From Xanthomonas sp. Leaf131 (lineage in GTDB: Bacteria > Pseudomonadota > Gammaproteobacteria > Xanthomonadales > Xanthomonadaceae), in NCBI RefSeq assembly GCF_001423495.1, contig NZ_LMOG01000001.1:248001-312000 (forward strand): a DNA stretch of 64,000 nucleotides, read 5' to 3'. A program made the position numbers and the translations under genes. Below are positions 34,206-42,374 of this stretch, piece after piece. Position 1 is the stretch's first letter, and each line of letters begins with the position of its first letter. The notes under the pieces were generated by a model that was not told where the DNA came from, did not search any database, and saw only the letters and a list, made by a program, of their open reading frames with translations.

Positions 34206-34910
34206 ATGCTCGAATTCGGACACCTCACCCACGTCGGCCTGCGTCGCGACCTCAACGAGGACACGTACTACGGCGACAGCGAGCTGGGGTTGTGGCTGGT
34301 CGCCGATGGCATGGGTGGGCATGCCTGCGGCGAAGTGGCCAGCGCGCTGGCGCGCGAAACCATCGTGCGCGAAGTGCGCGCCGGCACCCCGCTGGCGCAG
34401 GCGGTGCGTATCGCCGACGAAGAAATCATCAAGACCTCGCGCCGCTGCAACGACACCTTGCCGATGGGCACCACCGTGGTCGCCGCGCGCGTGCTGGGGC
34501 AGCGCTTCGAAGTGGCCTGGGTCGGCGACAGCCGCGCCTATCTGTGGCGCGACGGCCGGCTGGCGCAGCTCAGCCAGGACCATAGTTATGTGCAGGAGCT
34601 GATCGCGCAGGGCACGCTCACCAGCGAGCAGGCGCGCGCGCATCCGCATCGCAATGTGGTGACCCAGGCGTTGGGCGTGACCGATCCGGCCCACCTCAAT
34701 GTCGCCACCATGCAGGGCGAACTCAAATCCGGCATGCAGCTGCTGCTGTGCAGCGACGGCCTGACCGAAGAAATCGACGACGCCACCATCGCCGCGACCT
34801 TGTCGCAGGCCGATTGCAGCGCGCAGGAATGTGTCGAATGCCTGGTCGCCGCCGCACTGGATGGCGGCGGCTCGGACAACATCACCGCGATTTTGGTGCG
34901 TAGCTACTAA
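34206..34910 (+). CDS. PP2C-type protein phosphatase
   Basis: 234 residues from the ATG at 34206. Ser/Thr phosphatase with the metal-binding motifs of the PP2C fold: NEDTYYGDSE, VADGMGGHACGEVAS (residues 30-45), VGDSRAYLWRDG, CSDGLTEEIDD and GGSDNITAILV at the end. Stand-alone catalytic domain with no membrane part, like the Stp/PrpC group; no kinase gene adjoins it. Its stop overlaps the convergent dnaQ stop. Confidence 0.93.
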   Translation: MLEFGHLTHVGLRRDLNEDTYYGDSELGLWLVADGMGGHACGEVASALARETIVREVRAGTPLAQAVRIADEEIIKTSRRCNDTLPMGTTVVAARVLGQRFEVAWVGDSRAYLWRDGRLAQLSQDHSYVQELIAQGTLTSEQARAHPHRNVVTQALGVTDPAHLNVATMQGELKSGMQLLLCSDGLTEEIDDATIAATLSQADCSAQECVECLVAAALDGGGSDNITAILVRSY

Positions 34911-35641
34911 CCGGCAGCGGCAACCTCTTCGACCGGCGCATCCCACAGCGCCCGCCCTGCCTTTTTGCGCAACTGCCCCAGGCGCGCATCGTGCGCCTGC
35001 ACTTCGGAGGCCGTCACCACCACGCGCGGGCGCGGCAACAGCAGCGCCGGGTCGAACGCGATCATGCCGCCACCATGCTCGGCGTTCTGGCTGGCATCGG
35101 CGCTGGCAAAGCCGATTTCTTCCTGGCCCGAGGTCAGCGCGATATACACATCGGCCAGGATCTGCGCATCGAGCAGCGCGCCGTGCAACTGGCGATGCGA
35201 ATTATCCACGCCCAAGCGCTTGCACAAGGCGTCCAGGGAATTGCGCTGCCCCGGATAACGCTCGCGCGCCATCATCAAGGTATCCACCACGGTGGCGCGC
35301 TCGACGATGCGGCCGTAGTTGTCACCCAGCAGCGACAGTTCGTTGTCCAGGAAGCCCAGGTCGAACGCGGCGTTGTGGATGATCAACTCCGCGCCATCGA
35401 TATAGGCCAGGAACTCCTCGACCACATCGGCGAACAGCGGCTTGTCGGCCAGGAACTCCAGGGTCAACCCGGTCACTTCCTGCGCGCCGGGTTCGAAGTC
35501 GCAATCCGGCTTCAGATAGCGATGGAAGTTGTTGCCGCTGGGGCGCCGTTCCAGCAGCTCCACCGCACCGATTTCGACGACGCGGTTGCCCTTGCGCCAT
35601 TCCAGGCCGGTGGTTTCGGTATCGAGAATGATCTGACGCAT
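34907..35641 (-). CDS. dnaQ: DNA polymerase III epsilon subunit (proofreading exonuclease)
   Basis: 244 residues from the ATG at 35641. DEDDh 3'-5' exonuclease: Exo I LDTETTGLE (residues 6-14), Exo II HNAAFDLGFLDNE, Exo III with HGALLDAQILADVY. C-terminal tail contacts the polymerase alpha subunit. Adjacent to rnhA as in many gammaproteobacteria, though here in the same direction with 19 bases between. Confidence 0.97.
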   Translation of the reverse strand: MRQIILDTETTGLEWRKGNRVVEIGAVELLERRPSGNNFHRYLKPDCDFEPGAQEVTGLTLEFLADKPLFADVVEEFLAYIDGAELIIHNAAFDLGFLDNELSLLGDNYGRIVERATVVDTLMMARERYPGQRNSLDALCKRLGVDNSHRQLHGALLDAQILADVYIALTSGQEEIGFASADASQNAEHGGGMIAFDPALLLPRPRVVVTASEVQAHDARLGQLRKKAGRALWDAPVEEVAAAG

Positions 35642-35660
35642 GAATCCTCTTGCTTGTTGC

Positions 35661-36113
35661 TTACGATGTTGCGATGCCAGCGCGCTGGGCGATGGCTTGA
35701 TCGCGGGCAAGCACGTCGACACGCTCGTTGTCCGGGTCGCCATTGTGGCCTTTCACCCAACGCCAATCGATGCTGTGACGCTGCGTGGCCGCGTGCAGCC
35801 GCTCCCACAGTTCACGATTCTTGACAGGGTCGCCGCCAGCGGTTTTCCAACCGCGCCGCACCCAGCCGGACATCCACTCGGTGATGCCCTGGCGCACGTA
35901 TTGCGAATCGGTATGCAGCACGATCTGGCACGGCTCGGTGAGCGTTTCCAGCGCCATGATCGCCGCCATCAACTCCATGCGGTTATTGGTGGACGTGGCT
36001 TCGCCGCCGGCCAGTTCCTTCTCGCGACCGTTGTAACGCAGCAGGGCCGCCCAACCGCCCGGCCCGGGATTGCCGAGGCAGGAGCCATCGGTATGCACTT
36101 CAATTGATTTCAT
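35661..36113 (-). CDS. rnhA: Ribonuclease HI
   Basis: 150 residues. Degrades RNA in RNA-DNA hybrids. Active-site acids are in [14 protein letters not shown] (Asp8), NNRMELMA (Glu46-47 region), LHTDSQYV and the C-terminal DNERVDVLA; the basic protrusion [12 protein letters not shown] is present. Between dnaQ and the methyltransferase-like gene. Confidence 0.98.
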   Translation of the reverse strand: MKSIEVHTDGSCLGNPGPGGWAALLRYNGREKELAGGEATSTNNRMELMAAIMALETLTEPCQIVLHTDSQYVRQGITEWMSGWVRRGWKTAGGDPVKNRELWERLHAATQRHSIDWRWVKGHNGDPDNERVDVLARDQAIAQRAGIATS

Positions 36114-36137
36114 CAGCTTCTTTAATGATTGGAAAAG

Positions 36138-36794
36138 TCAGATCGTGGCCACGGGTTGCGGCCAGCGCGCGGGCATCGCGATCGGCGTCGGGCCGATCGG
36201 GGCAGCGGCGCGCTTTTCCACCTCGAGTAAATACACCGCGCGCCAGGGAGCGCGGTCAGGGGCGGAGGCGCCGCTCCCGGTGCGCCAGATCGGCCCCAGA
36301 TAACGCTCCGTGTCCACGCACTGCAGGCCGGCGCGCTGCGCCAACAGCCGCCAACGATCCGGGCGCAAGGCCACCGGCCCACGTCGTGCCCACCGAAAGC
36401 GGTAGGGGCTCATCGGATTGAGCGTGAACAGCCACAGCCGGCCGCCGGGCATCAGCAGCCGTTCGCATTCGGCCAGGAAGTCCGCCGCACCGCCAACCAC
36501 TGCATGCTGCACCACGATGGCCTGCAGGCTCTCGTCCGGCAATGGAAACGGCATTGCGCAACGGGCATCGCCGGCAAAACGCCCGGCACTGCGATGCAGT
36601 CGCAAACCACGCCCCTGCAACGCCTCGCGCGGCGGCAACTCGGGCGTTGGCGTCAGCCACAGCCAGGGCTGCGACGGCCGCGTCTGCAGCGCCGCCAACG
36701 CCAATTGGCGTTCCAGCTGAAGCAGGCTGCGCCCCGTGCCTGTTTCAAACCAGGATGAGACGCCAGCTTGACGGGAGAAGGGCGTGGCAGGCAT
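36138..36794 (-). CDS. Methyltransferase-like protein with weak SAM site
   Basis: 218 residues from the ATG at 36794. The C-terminal two thirds look like a class I (type 11) methyltransferase: MPFPLPDESLQAIVVQHAV, then ECERLLMPGGRLWLFTLNP and WRLLAQRAGL. The expected glycine-rich SAM loop near the N-terminus is not clear (ALQGRGLRLHRSAGRF instead of an ExGxGxG motif). Divergent from gloB with 12 bases between starts, next to rnhA-dnaQ. Function unknown; may be degenerate or bind a different ligand. Confidence 0.75.
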   Translation of the reverse strand: MPATPFSRQAGVSSWFETGTGRSLLQLERQLALAALQTRPSQPWLWLTPTPELPPREALQGRGLRLHRSAGRFAGDARCAMPFPLPDESLQAIVVQHAVVGGAADFLAECERLLMPGGRLWLFTLNPMSPYRFRWARRGPVALRPDRWRLLAQRAGLQCVDTERYLGPIWRTGSGASAPDRAPWRAVYLLEVEKRAAAPIGPTPIAMPARWPQPVATI

Positions 36795-36806
36795 GGTCCC
36801 AATTCT

Positions 36807-37574
36807 ATGCGACTGACCGCCCTGCCCGCATTCGAAGACAACTACATCTGGGCGCTGGTCGCAGCGGATGGCCGCGCAGTCATCGTCGACCCCGGTCAGG
36901 CCGAGCCGGTTCTGGCCGCCGCGCAGCGCGGGGAACTCATCCCCAGTGCCATCCTGCTCACCCATCACCATGCCGACCACCTCGGCGGCGTGGCGGAACT
37001 GCAGCAACGCTGGCCGGCGCTGGAATTGTTCGGCCCAGCCGATGAGCGCATCCCCGCCGACGCTCATAAAGTCGCTCAAGGCGAACGCTTGAGCCTGCTC
37101 GGCTGTGACTTCGACGTGCTCGAAGTCCCCGGTCACACCCGCAGCCACATCGCCTTCGTCACTGACGGGCATCTGTTCAGCGGTGATACCCTGTTCAGCC
37201 TAGGCTGTGGGCGGATGTTCGAAGGTACTGCTCCTCAGATGTTCGACTCGTTGCAGCGCCTGGCCTCCCTGCCCGGCGAAACGCTTGTGTGTTGCGGCCA
37301 CGAATACACGTTGGCCAACGCGGCCTTCGCGCTGCACGTCGATCCAACCAACGCTGCCTTGCAGCGCCGTCAACAGGAAGCCCAGGCCATGCGTCAAGCA
37401 GCCCGTCCTACCCTGCCGATTTCGCTCAAGAGTGAACTGGCCACCAATCCGTTCTTACGGACCAGCAGTCCCGAGATTCGCGCCGCAGTTGCACCGCGCG
37501 TGTCCGGCGCACTTTCCTCCGATGTAGATGTTTTCGCCGAACTTAGGCGCTGGAAAGACGAATTTCGCGCATGA
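36807..37574 (+). CDS. gloB: Hydroxyacylglutathione hydrolase (glyoxalase II)
   Basis: 255 residues from the ATG at 36807. Hydrolyses S-D-lactoylglutathione in methylglyoxal detoxification. Binuclear site THHHADHLGG (about 51-60), GHTRSHIAF, FSGDTLFSLGCGR and CGHEYT; C-terminal glutathione-binding region with RRWKDEFRA. Stop overlaps the mltD start by ATGA. Confidence 0.97.
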   Translation: MRLTALPAFEDNYIWALVAADGRAVIVDPGQAEPVLAAAQRGELIPSAILLTHHHADHLGGVAELQQRWPALELFGPADERIPADAHKVAQGERLSLLGCDFDVLEVPGHTRSHIAFVTDGHLFSGDTLFSLGCGRMFEGTAPQMFDSLQRLASLPGETLVCCGHEYTLANAAFALHVDPTNAALQRRQQEAQAMRQAARPTLPISLKSELATNPFLRTSSPEIRAAVAPRVSGALSSDVDVFAELRRWKDEFRA

Positions 37575-38749
37575 GGCGCCTGCTTTTGGCAGTGCTGGCC
37601 GCATCGGCGGTTATTGCACCCGCAGCCGCATCGTCCAACGACGCAAGCCGCCCCCAACCCGCAGAGAGCCCCATCACCCAGGCCGCCGCACCCGAGGTGC
37701 GCAACGGCCGGGAGATTTTTTCGTCATTTCTGGACGGACGCGCGGACCCCGGCTGCGACAGCGAACATAGCGACACCCGCTGGGAGCAACACTTCTCGCG
37801 CGCGCCGGCCCGCCTGGCTGACGATGCGCAGGACGTCCTGCCGCTGTTCGGCTACGTCGTAGACGAGCTGCGCAAGGCCGATATGCCGACCGAATTCGCG
37901 CTGATTCCGTTTGTGGAAAGTGGCTACCGTCCCGGCGCGCGCAACGGCAGCGGTCCGGCTGGCCTCTGGCAATTCATCGCCACCACTGCGCGCAACCACC
38001 AGGTGCCGGTCGGCGCACAGTACGACGGCCGCCTCTCGGCAGTGGACTCCACCACCGCTGCAGTGCGCTATCTCAAGACGCTTTACGGCATGTTCGGCGG
38101 CGATTGGCGGCTGGCGCTGATGGCCTACAACGCTGGCGAATATCGCGTGCTGCAGGCCATGCGCACGGCTGGCATGAATGCGCAGAATGCACGTCCGTCC
38201 GAGCTGCCCGGCATGTCCAAGGTCACCTACGAGTACGTGGAAAAGTTGCACGCGCTTGCCTGCGTGCTCGACCACGCGCAACAGCAGGGCAACTTGCTGA
38301 CCTCGCTCGACCGCCCGGTTCCGGTATTGACCGAGCATGCATTGCCGGCCGGCACCAGCCTCAATACCTGGGCCGGACAGCGCGCCATCGAGCCGCAACT
38401 GCTGGCCCGCCTCAATCCGGCACTGGCCAGCGCACGTGCCGCCCCGCGGGGTGTACATGTGCTGGCCCCGGTTGCGCCAGCGCAGCCAGGCTCGGCCAGC
38501 GCTGTGGTCACATCCGCTGATGTGGGCAGGATCGCCCAAACCAACGATGCCGCGCCAACGGTGGTCGCCACCACTGCCAAGAGATCGAATTCTCAGTCGC
38601 GTACGCATACGGTACGCAACGGCGAATCGGCCTGGGCCATCGCACGCCGCTATGGCGTGACTGTCGCGACGCTGCTCGCCAGCAATGGCCTGGACAAGCG
38701 CGCGGTGCTGAAGCCAGGCATGGTGCTGTCGTTCGACGACACCCCCTGA
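37571..38749 (+). CDS. mltD: Lytic transglycosylase with LysM domain, MltD-like
   Basis: 392 residues. Signal peptide MRRLLLAVLAASAVIAPAAA, without a lipobox cysteine. SLT family 1 domain at about 85-235: catalytic glutamate in FVESGYRPGARNGSGPAGLWQFI, and MAYNAGEYRV. A single LysM repeat at the C-terminus (HTVRNGESAWAIARRYGV). E. coli MltD carries two LysM repeats and is longer. Coupled to gloB by a 4-base overlap; gloB-mltD is the known E. coli neighbourhood too. Confidence 0.93.
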   Translation: MRRLLLAVLAASAVIAPAAASSNDASRPQPAESPITQAAAPEVRNGREIFSSFLDGRADPGCDSEHSDTRWEQHFSRAPARLADDAQDVLPLFGYVVDELRKADMPTEFALIPFVESGYRPGARNGSGPAGLWQFIATTARNHQVPVGAQYDGRLSAVDSTTAAVRYLKTLYGMFGGDWRLALMAYNAGEYRVLQAMRTAGMNAQNARPSELPGMSKVTYEYVEKLHALACVLDHAQQQGNLLTSLDRPVPVLTEHALPAGTSLNTWAGQRAIEPQLLARLNPALASARAAPRGVHVLAPVAPAQPGSASAVVTSADVGRIAQTNDAAPTVVATTAKRSNSQSRTHTVRNGESAWAIARRYGVTVATLLASNGLDKRAVLKPGMVLSFDDTP

Positions 38750-38820
38750 CTGCGCGTTGCGGCCGACACCGGTCGCAGCGTTGCCATCACCAGTGCTTTT
38801 TGCAGGATTACGTTAGCTGG

Positions 38821-39102
38821 CTAAACCCACGCGCATCGGTCCGACGAGAACGCGTGCTGCGCGACATTGCGCGCCTGATCGCTCAAGCCGATCGTTCGCG
38901 TACCATCGATCGAGCGTTGAACCAGGACGGCATCGAAGATGACTGACCCGGGATCAGCCAACAGCCTGGATTTAGCCCAAGTGCTTTTTCCTGCACCCTG
39001 GGCGCCTTTAAACAAAGACAAACGATAAGGCTTTGGTGCCCGCAACAGTGCGGCCGAGAGAGCTTGGCGAGCCTTCTTCCAGGTCAGCGTATTCAGCTCC
39101 AC
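38821..39102 (-). pseudogene. Truncated P-loop ATPase/kinase-like fragment
   Basis: About 93 codons from a GTG at 39102. It has one clear Walker A motif, GAQGAGKSTWAKS, preceded by WKKARQALSAALLRAPKPYRLS and followed by DPGSVIFDAVL, which resembles AAA_33/zeta-toxin-like NTPases. The match stops soon after, with no Walker B or lid region, and the frame ends at 38821. Most likely the 5' remnant of a longer gene. The area 39103-39388 has no other recognisable gene. Confidence 0.6.
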
Positions 39103-39337
39103 ATCAATCCCGCCTCTGCTCCGTTTGGAGGAAATGGTCAGGATCGATGTGCATGAGAACGCCCTGCAGGAAGAACGTGGACGTGGCAGCTGGAATCGGC
39201 GCTGGTGGAGCATTATTTTAAGCACGTGTCTGGTGATATCCGACCAAGCGGTGGAAGCCGACGTCTTGCGCGACAGCAGCCGAGGCGTGGCGTTCAGACG
39301 GTCGGTCAGTCATTGCCAAGCTGCCACCGCACCAAAG

Positions 39338-39363
39338 AAAAAGCCCGGTCACCCGGGCTTTTT
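39338..39363 (-). terminator. Intrinsic terminator of ppiD
   Basis: On the minus strand AAGCCCGGGTGACCGGGCTT is followed by a T-run. It lies 26 bases beyond the ppiD stop. Confidence 0.88.
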
Positions 39364-39388
39364 CATCTTCACCAGCCGAGAAAACGCG

Positions 39389-41359
39389 TTACAGCTGCGC
39401 TTCTTCGATCTGGACCTTGTAACGCTTGCGCATTTCCTTGACGTACGCCTGCGCCGCGTTGTTGCCGTCGATCTGGCTCAACTGCTCGCGCAGCATGGTC
39501 TGCTGCTCGGCCGGCATCTGCTTCAGATCGCCCGGCGTGGCCTTGGTGATGACGAAGACCGCAAAGCGCCCGCCATCCAGCTCCACCTTGCCCACCGACG
39601 GCTTGCCGTCGGTCGGGCGCGGCGCGCTGAAGATCGCGCGGTTTGCCGCCGGCGTGGGGATCGGCGCAGTACGCGGCAGGCCCGGAATCGGCTGCACCTG
39701 CAGCTTCTCGCTGGCTGCCAGCGCCTGCAACGTTTCACCCTTCTGCACGCGCGTCAACAGGGCATCGGCCGCAGCCGCGGCAGCCTTCTCGGTGCGGTCC
39801 GCATGGATCGCTGCGATCACCTTGTCGCGCACCTTGTCCAACGGCAGCGCCTGCTCGGCGCTGTGATTGGTCACGCGCAACACCACGCTGTGATTCGGCG
39901 CAATGGTGATCGGATCGCTCACCGTACCGTCCTGCACCAGCGTCTCGGAGAATGCCGAACGCAGCACCGCAGGATTTGCAGCGATACCGCTGGCATCGGC
40001 ACGCGAGAACGGCCCCAGCGTCTGCACCGGCAGACCGACCTGCTTGGCGGCCGGCTCCAATGCGGTGGGATTCTTGTAAACCTGATCCACCAACTTGCCG
40101 CTCACGTCGGCAAAGGTCTTGTCGGCATCGGCCTTGAGCTGCTCGGCAGCGAGTTGATCGCGCACCTGCTCGAACGCCTTGCCCTGGCCACCCTTGACTT
40201 CGCGCAGCTGGATCACGTGATAGCCGAACTCGCTCTTGATCGGGCCGACCACCTCGCCTGCCTTCATCGCAAACAATGCGTCTTCGAACGGCTTGACCAT
40301 CGTGCCCTTCTCGACCCAGCCCAGATCGCCGCCGGCACCCTTGGAGCCGGGATCCTGCGAATTGGCTTTCGCCAAGGCGGCGAAATCGGCACCAGGCTGC
40401 TTGGCCTCCGCAGCGAGCTTGGCGGCTTTTTCTTCGGCGGCCTTCTGCGCAGCGGGGTCGCTACCCGCGCTGATCAGGATATGCGAGGCAAGACGCTGAT
40501 CTGGCTCGACAAAGCGGCCCTTCTCTTCTTCGTAGCGCTTGCGCAGGGTTGCTTCGTCGGCTGCGGTTGCCGCCGGCAACTTGGCCGCGTTGAGCTCGAC
40601 ATACTCGATCGTCACCGTCTCCGGCTGACGGAAATCCTGCGCATGCCCGTCGTACCACTGCTTGATCTGCGCATCGCTGACCGGCGCGGTGTCTGCGGCC
40701 GGCGGAGGCAACATCGCCAACTCCACGTCGCGCGTTTCGCCCATCAGCTTGAGCAGACGCTCGAACTCGGCCTTGGTCGCAAAGCCAGACTCGGCCACGG
40801 CCTGCGGAATCACCGACTGCTGCAAGCTGTCGCGCACCAACGCATCGAACTGCGCCGGCGTACGCGGCGGCGTGCCTTGTGCGAGTGCGGCGCGGTATTG
40901 ATCGGGGCTGAATTTGCCATCGACCTGGAACGCCTGAATGCCGGTGATGTAATCGCGCACCGTCGCATCGCCGATCACGATGCCGGCATCTTCGGCACCC
41001 AGACGGACCACTTGCTCGTCGACCAATTGATCGAGTACCTGCAGCTTGTTTTCGCGGGATTCGAACGTGCGCGGGTCGAAGTTCTCGCCCTGACGCTGCC
41101 GCTCCTGCATGCGCGCCTGCTCGAAGCGCGCGCGGAAATCCTGCGTACTGATTTCGTGGTGCTGCCACAGCAGCGAGACCGGCCACCAGGAAGGTGCCGA
41201 CTTCCACCATGTGGGCGGCGCCTGCACCTTGGCCACGTTGTTGGCGCCAATGCCGCCGAGGTAGCTGTTGTCGATGACGAACAGGAACGGAATCATCAGC
41301 AACCCCAGGATGGCGGTAGCGATCCAGCCTGACGTCTTGTCGCGAAGTTTCTGCAGCAT
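39389..41359 (-). CDS. ppiD: Periplasmic folding chaperone PpiD
   Basis: 656 residues from the ATG at 41359, close to E. coli PpiD. Membrane-anchored peptidyl-prolyl isomerase-like chaperone at the Sec exit. One membrane span at about 12-33 (WIATAILGLLMIPFLFVI), an SurA-N-like region, and a parvulin domain at about 280-390 (ASHILIS, DLGWVEKGTMVKPFEDALFAM, FGYHVIQLREV). It lies downstream of hupB and the tRNAs, separated from them by a terminator. Confidence 0.95.
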   Translation of the reverse strand: MLQKLRDKTSGWIATAILGLLMIPFLFVIDNSYLGGIGANNVAKVQAPPTWWKSAPSWWPVSLLWQHHEISTQDFRARFEQARMQERQRQGENFDPRTFESRENKLQVLDQLVDEQVVRLGAEDAGIVIGDATVRDYITGIQAFQVDGKFSPDQYRAALAQGTPPRTPAQFDALVRDSLQQSVIPQAVAESGFATKAEFERLLKLMGETRDVELAMLPPPAADTAPVSDAQIKQWYDGHAQDFRQPETVTIEYVELNAAKLPAATAADEATLRKRYEEEKGRFVEPDQRLASHILISAGSDPAAQKAAEEKAAKLAAEAKQPGADFAALAKANSQDPGSKGAGGDLGWVEKGTMVKPFEDALFAMKAGEVVGPIKSEFGYHVIQLREVKGGQGKAFEQVRDQLAAEQLKADADKTFADVSGKLVDQVYKNPTALEPAAKQVGLPVQTLGPFSRADASGIAANPAVLRSAFSETLVQDGTVSDPITIAPNHSVVLRVTNHSAEQALPLDKVRDKVIAAIHADRTEKAAAAAADALLTRVQKGETLQALAASEKLQVQPIPGLPRTAPIPTPAANRAIFSAPRPTDGKPSVGKVELDGGRFAVFVITKATPGDLKQMPAEQQTMLREQLSQIDGNNAAQAYVKEMRKRYKVQIEEAQL

Positions 41360-41489
41360 TGGCAAATCACGGCCTGTGGGCGAGCCGGGCAGTGTAACGC
41401 GCTTGGCGCCGAGCACCCAGCCCAATGCTCTACGCCATCGGCCGCGAAGCGCTTTTAAACGCGTAACCTCGCGCTATCCTGCAAAAAAA

Positions 41490-41514
41490 AGCCCCCGGCA
41501 CACGGCCAGGGGCT
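41490..41514 (-). terminator. Intrinsic terminator of the hupB-tRNA region
   Basis: On the minus strand AGCCCCTGGCCGTGTGCCGGGGGCT followed by eight T. It ends transcripts of the distal tRNA-Asp. Confidence 0.9.
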
Positions 41515-41524
41515 TTGGTATAAC

Positions 41525-41601
41525 TGGCGGAGCGGACGGGACTCGAACCCGCGACCTCCGGCGTGACAGGCCAGCATTCTAACCAGCTGAACTACCGCTC
41601 C
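41525..41601 (-). tRNA. tRNA-Asp (GTC), copy 2
   Basis: 77 bases, acceptor GGAGCGG, anticodon loop CTGTCAC giving GTC, encoded CCA. Identical to the copy at 41697-41773. Confidence 0.96.
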
Positions 41602-41660
41602 GCTTTAAACTTGGACTTCTGCTCTCCACCGCATTCGCAATACGAATGGTGTGGAGAAAA

Positions 41661-41688
41661 CGAAGCCCCCAATTGCTCAGGGGCTTCG
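41661..41688 (-). terminator. Hairpin terminator between the two tRNA-Asp genes
   Basis: CGAAGCCCC and GGGGCTTCG pair across a 10-base loop; on the minus strand GTTTT follows. It may give partial termination between the two identical tRNAs. Confidence 0.75.
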
Positions 41689-41696
41689 GGTGTAAC

Positions 41697-41773
41697 TGGC
41701 GGAGCGGACGGGACTCGAACCCGCGACCTCCGGCGTGACAGGCCAGCATTCTAACCAGCTGAACTACCGCTCC
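41697..41773 (-). tRNA. tRNA-Asp (GTC), copy 1
   Basis: 77 bases, same sequence as the tRNA at 41525-41601; anticodon GTC; encoded CCA. Confidence 0.96.
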
Positions 41774-41801
41774 GCGCTTGAAACGTTTGCCTGGTGCTTA
41801 A

Positions 41802-41876
41802 TGGTGGGTGCTGAGGGTTTCGAACCCCCGACCCTCTCCGTGTAAGGGAGACGCTCTACCGCTGAGCTAAGCACCC
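41802..41876 (-). tRNA. tRNA-Val (TAC)
   Basis: 75 bases: acceptor GGGTGCT, anticodon loop CTTACAC giving TAC, T-loop GGTTCGAAACC, encoded CCA. It starts only 11 bases after the hupB stop, so it probably shares the hupB transcript. Confidence 0.96.
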
Positions 41877-41887
41877 TAGCGAGTCGA

Positions 41888-42160
41888 TTAGTTTACTGCA
41901 TCCTTCAGGGCTTTGCCAGCCTTGAACGCAGGATTCTTCGAAGCCGCGATCTTGATGCTGTCGCCGGTCTTCGGATTGCGGCCGGTGCGCTCAGCGCGCT
42001 CGCGGACCTGGAAGGTGCCAAAGCCGACGAGGGTGACAGCTTCGCCCTTCTTCAGTGCCTTGGTGATTTCGCTCACAACCGCGTCGACAGCACGGCCAGC
42101 TTCAGCCTTGGAGATGTCAGCGGCAGCGGCAACGCCATCGATCAATTCGGTTTTATTCAT
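41888..42160 (-). CDS. hupB: DNA-binding protein HU-beta
   Basis: 90 residues from the ATG at 42160. Nucleoid-compacting histone-like protein. The beta-arm sequence [21 protein letters not shown] is diagnostic, with N-terminal [18 protein letters not shown]. Downstream of lon, as in E. coli (lon-hupB-ppiD order kept). Confidence 0.98.
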   Translation of the reverse strand: MNKTELIDGVAAAADISKAEAGRAVDAVVSEITKALKKGEAVTLVGFGTFQVRERAERTGRNPKTGDSIKIAASKNPAFKAGKALKDAVN

Positions 42161-42311
42161 TCTTGAAACTCCCTTTGCGGCAGATGCCGCGGAATCGACA
42201 ATCGGCGCTCTTGCCGTTAGCGAAGAACCCGACACAAGTGGTATCGCGTGACGCATCACAATTTGCCGCGCCCACGAGTCGTGCATTTATACCAGCGCCC
42301 CCAACCGCACG

Positions 42312-42348
42312 CAAGCCAAAACCCAATAACGACGCGGGTTTTGGCTTG
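42312..42348. other. Strong stem-loop between lon and hupB
   Basis: CAAGCCAAAACCC and GGGTTTTGGCTTG form a 13-base-pair stem around an 11-base loop. In the direction of lon there is no T-run after it (one follows on the opposite strand), so it may be an attenuator or RNA stability element. Confidence 0.6.
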
Positions 42349-42374
42349 TTTTGCCTGGGTTTAGACAAGCGCCT

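Noticed and set aside
39125..41332. Plus-strand open frame of 735 codons
   Set aside because: It lies opposite ppiD, a conserved gene with the expected domains. High GC produces long antisense frames; the translation is Arg/His/Gln-rich with no known motif.
41525..41773. Duplicated tRNA-Asp as a mobile-element scar
   Set aside because: Both tRNAs are full length with their own terminator-like hairpins, a usual tandem tRNA arrangement.
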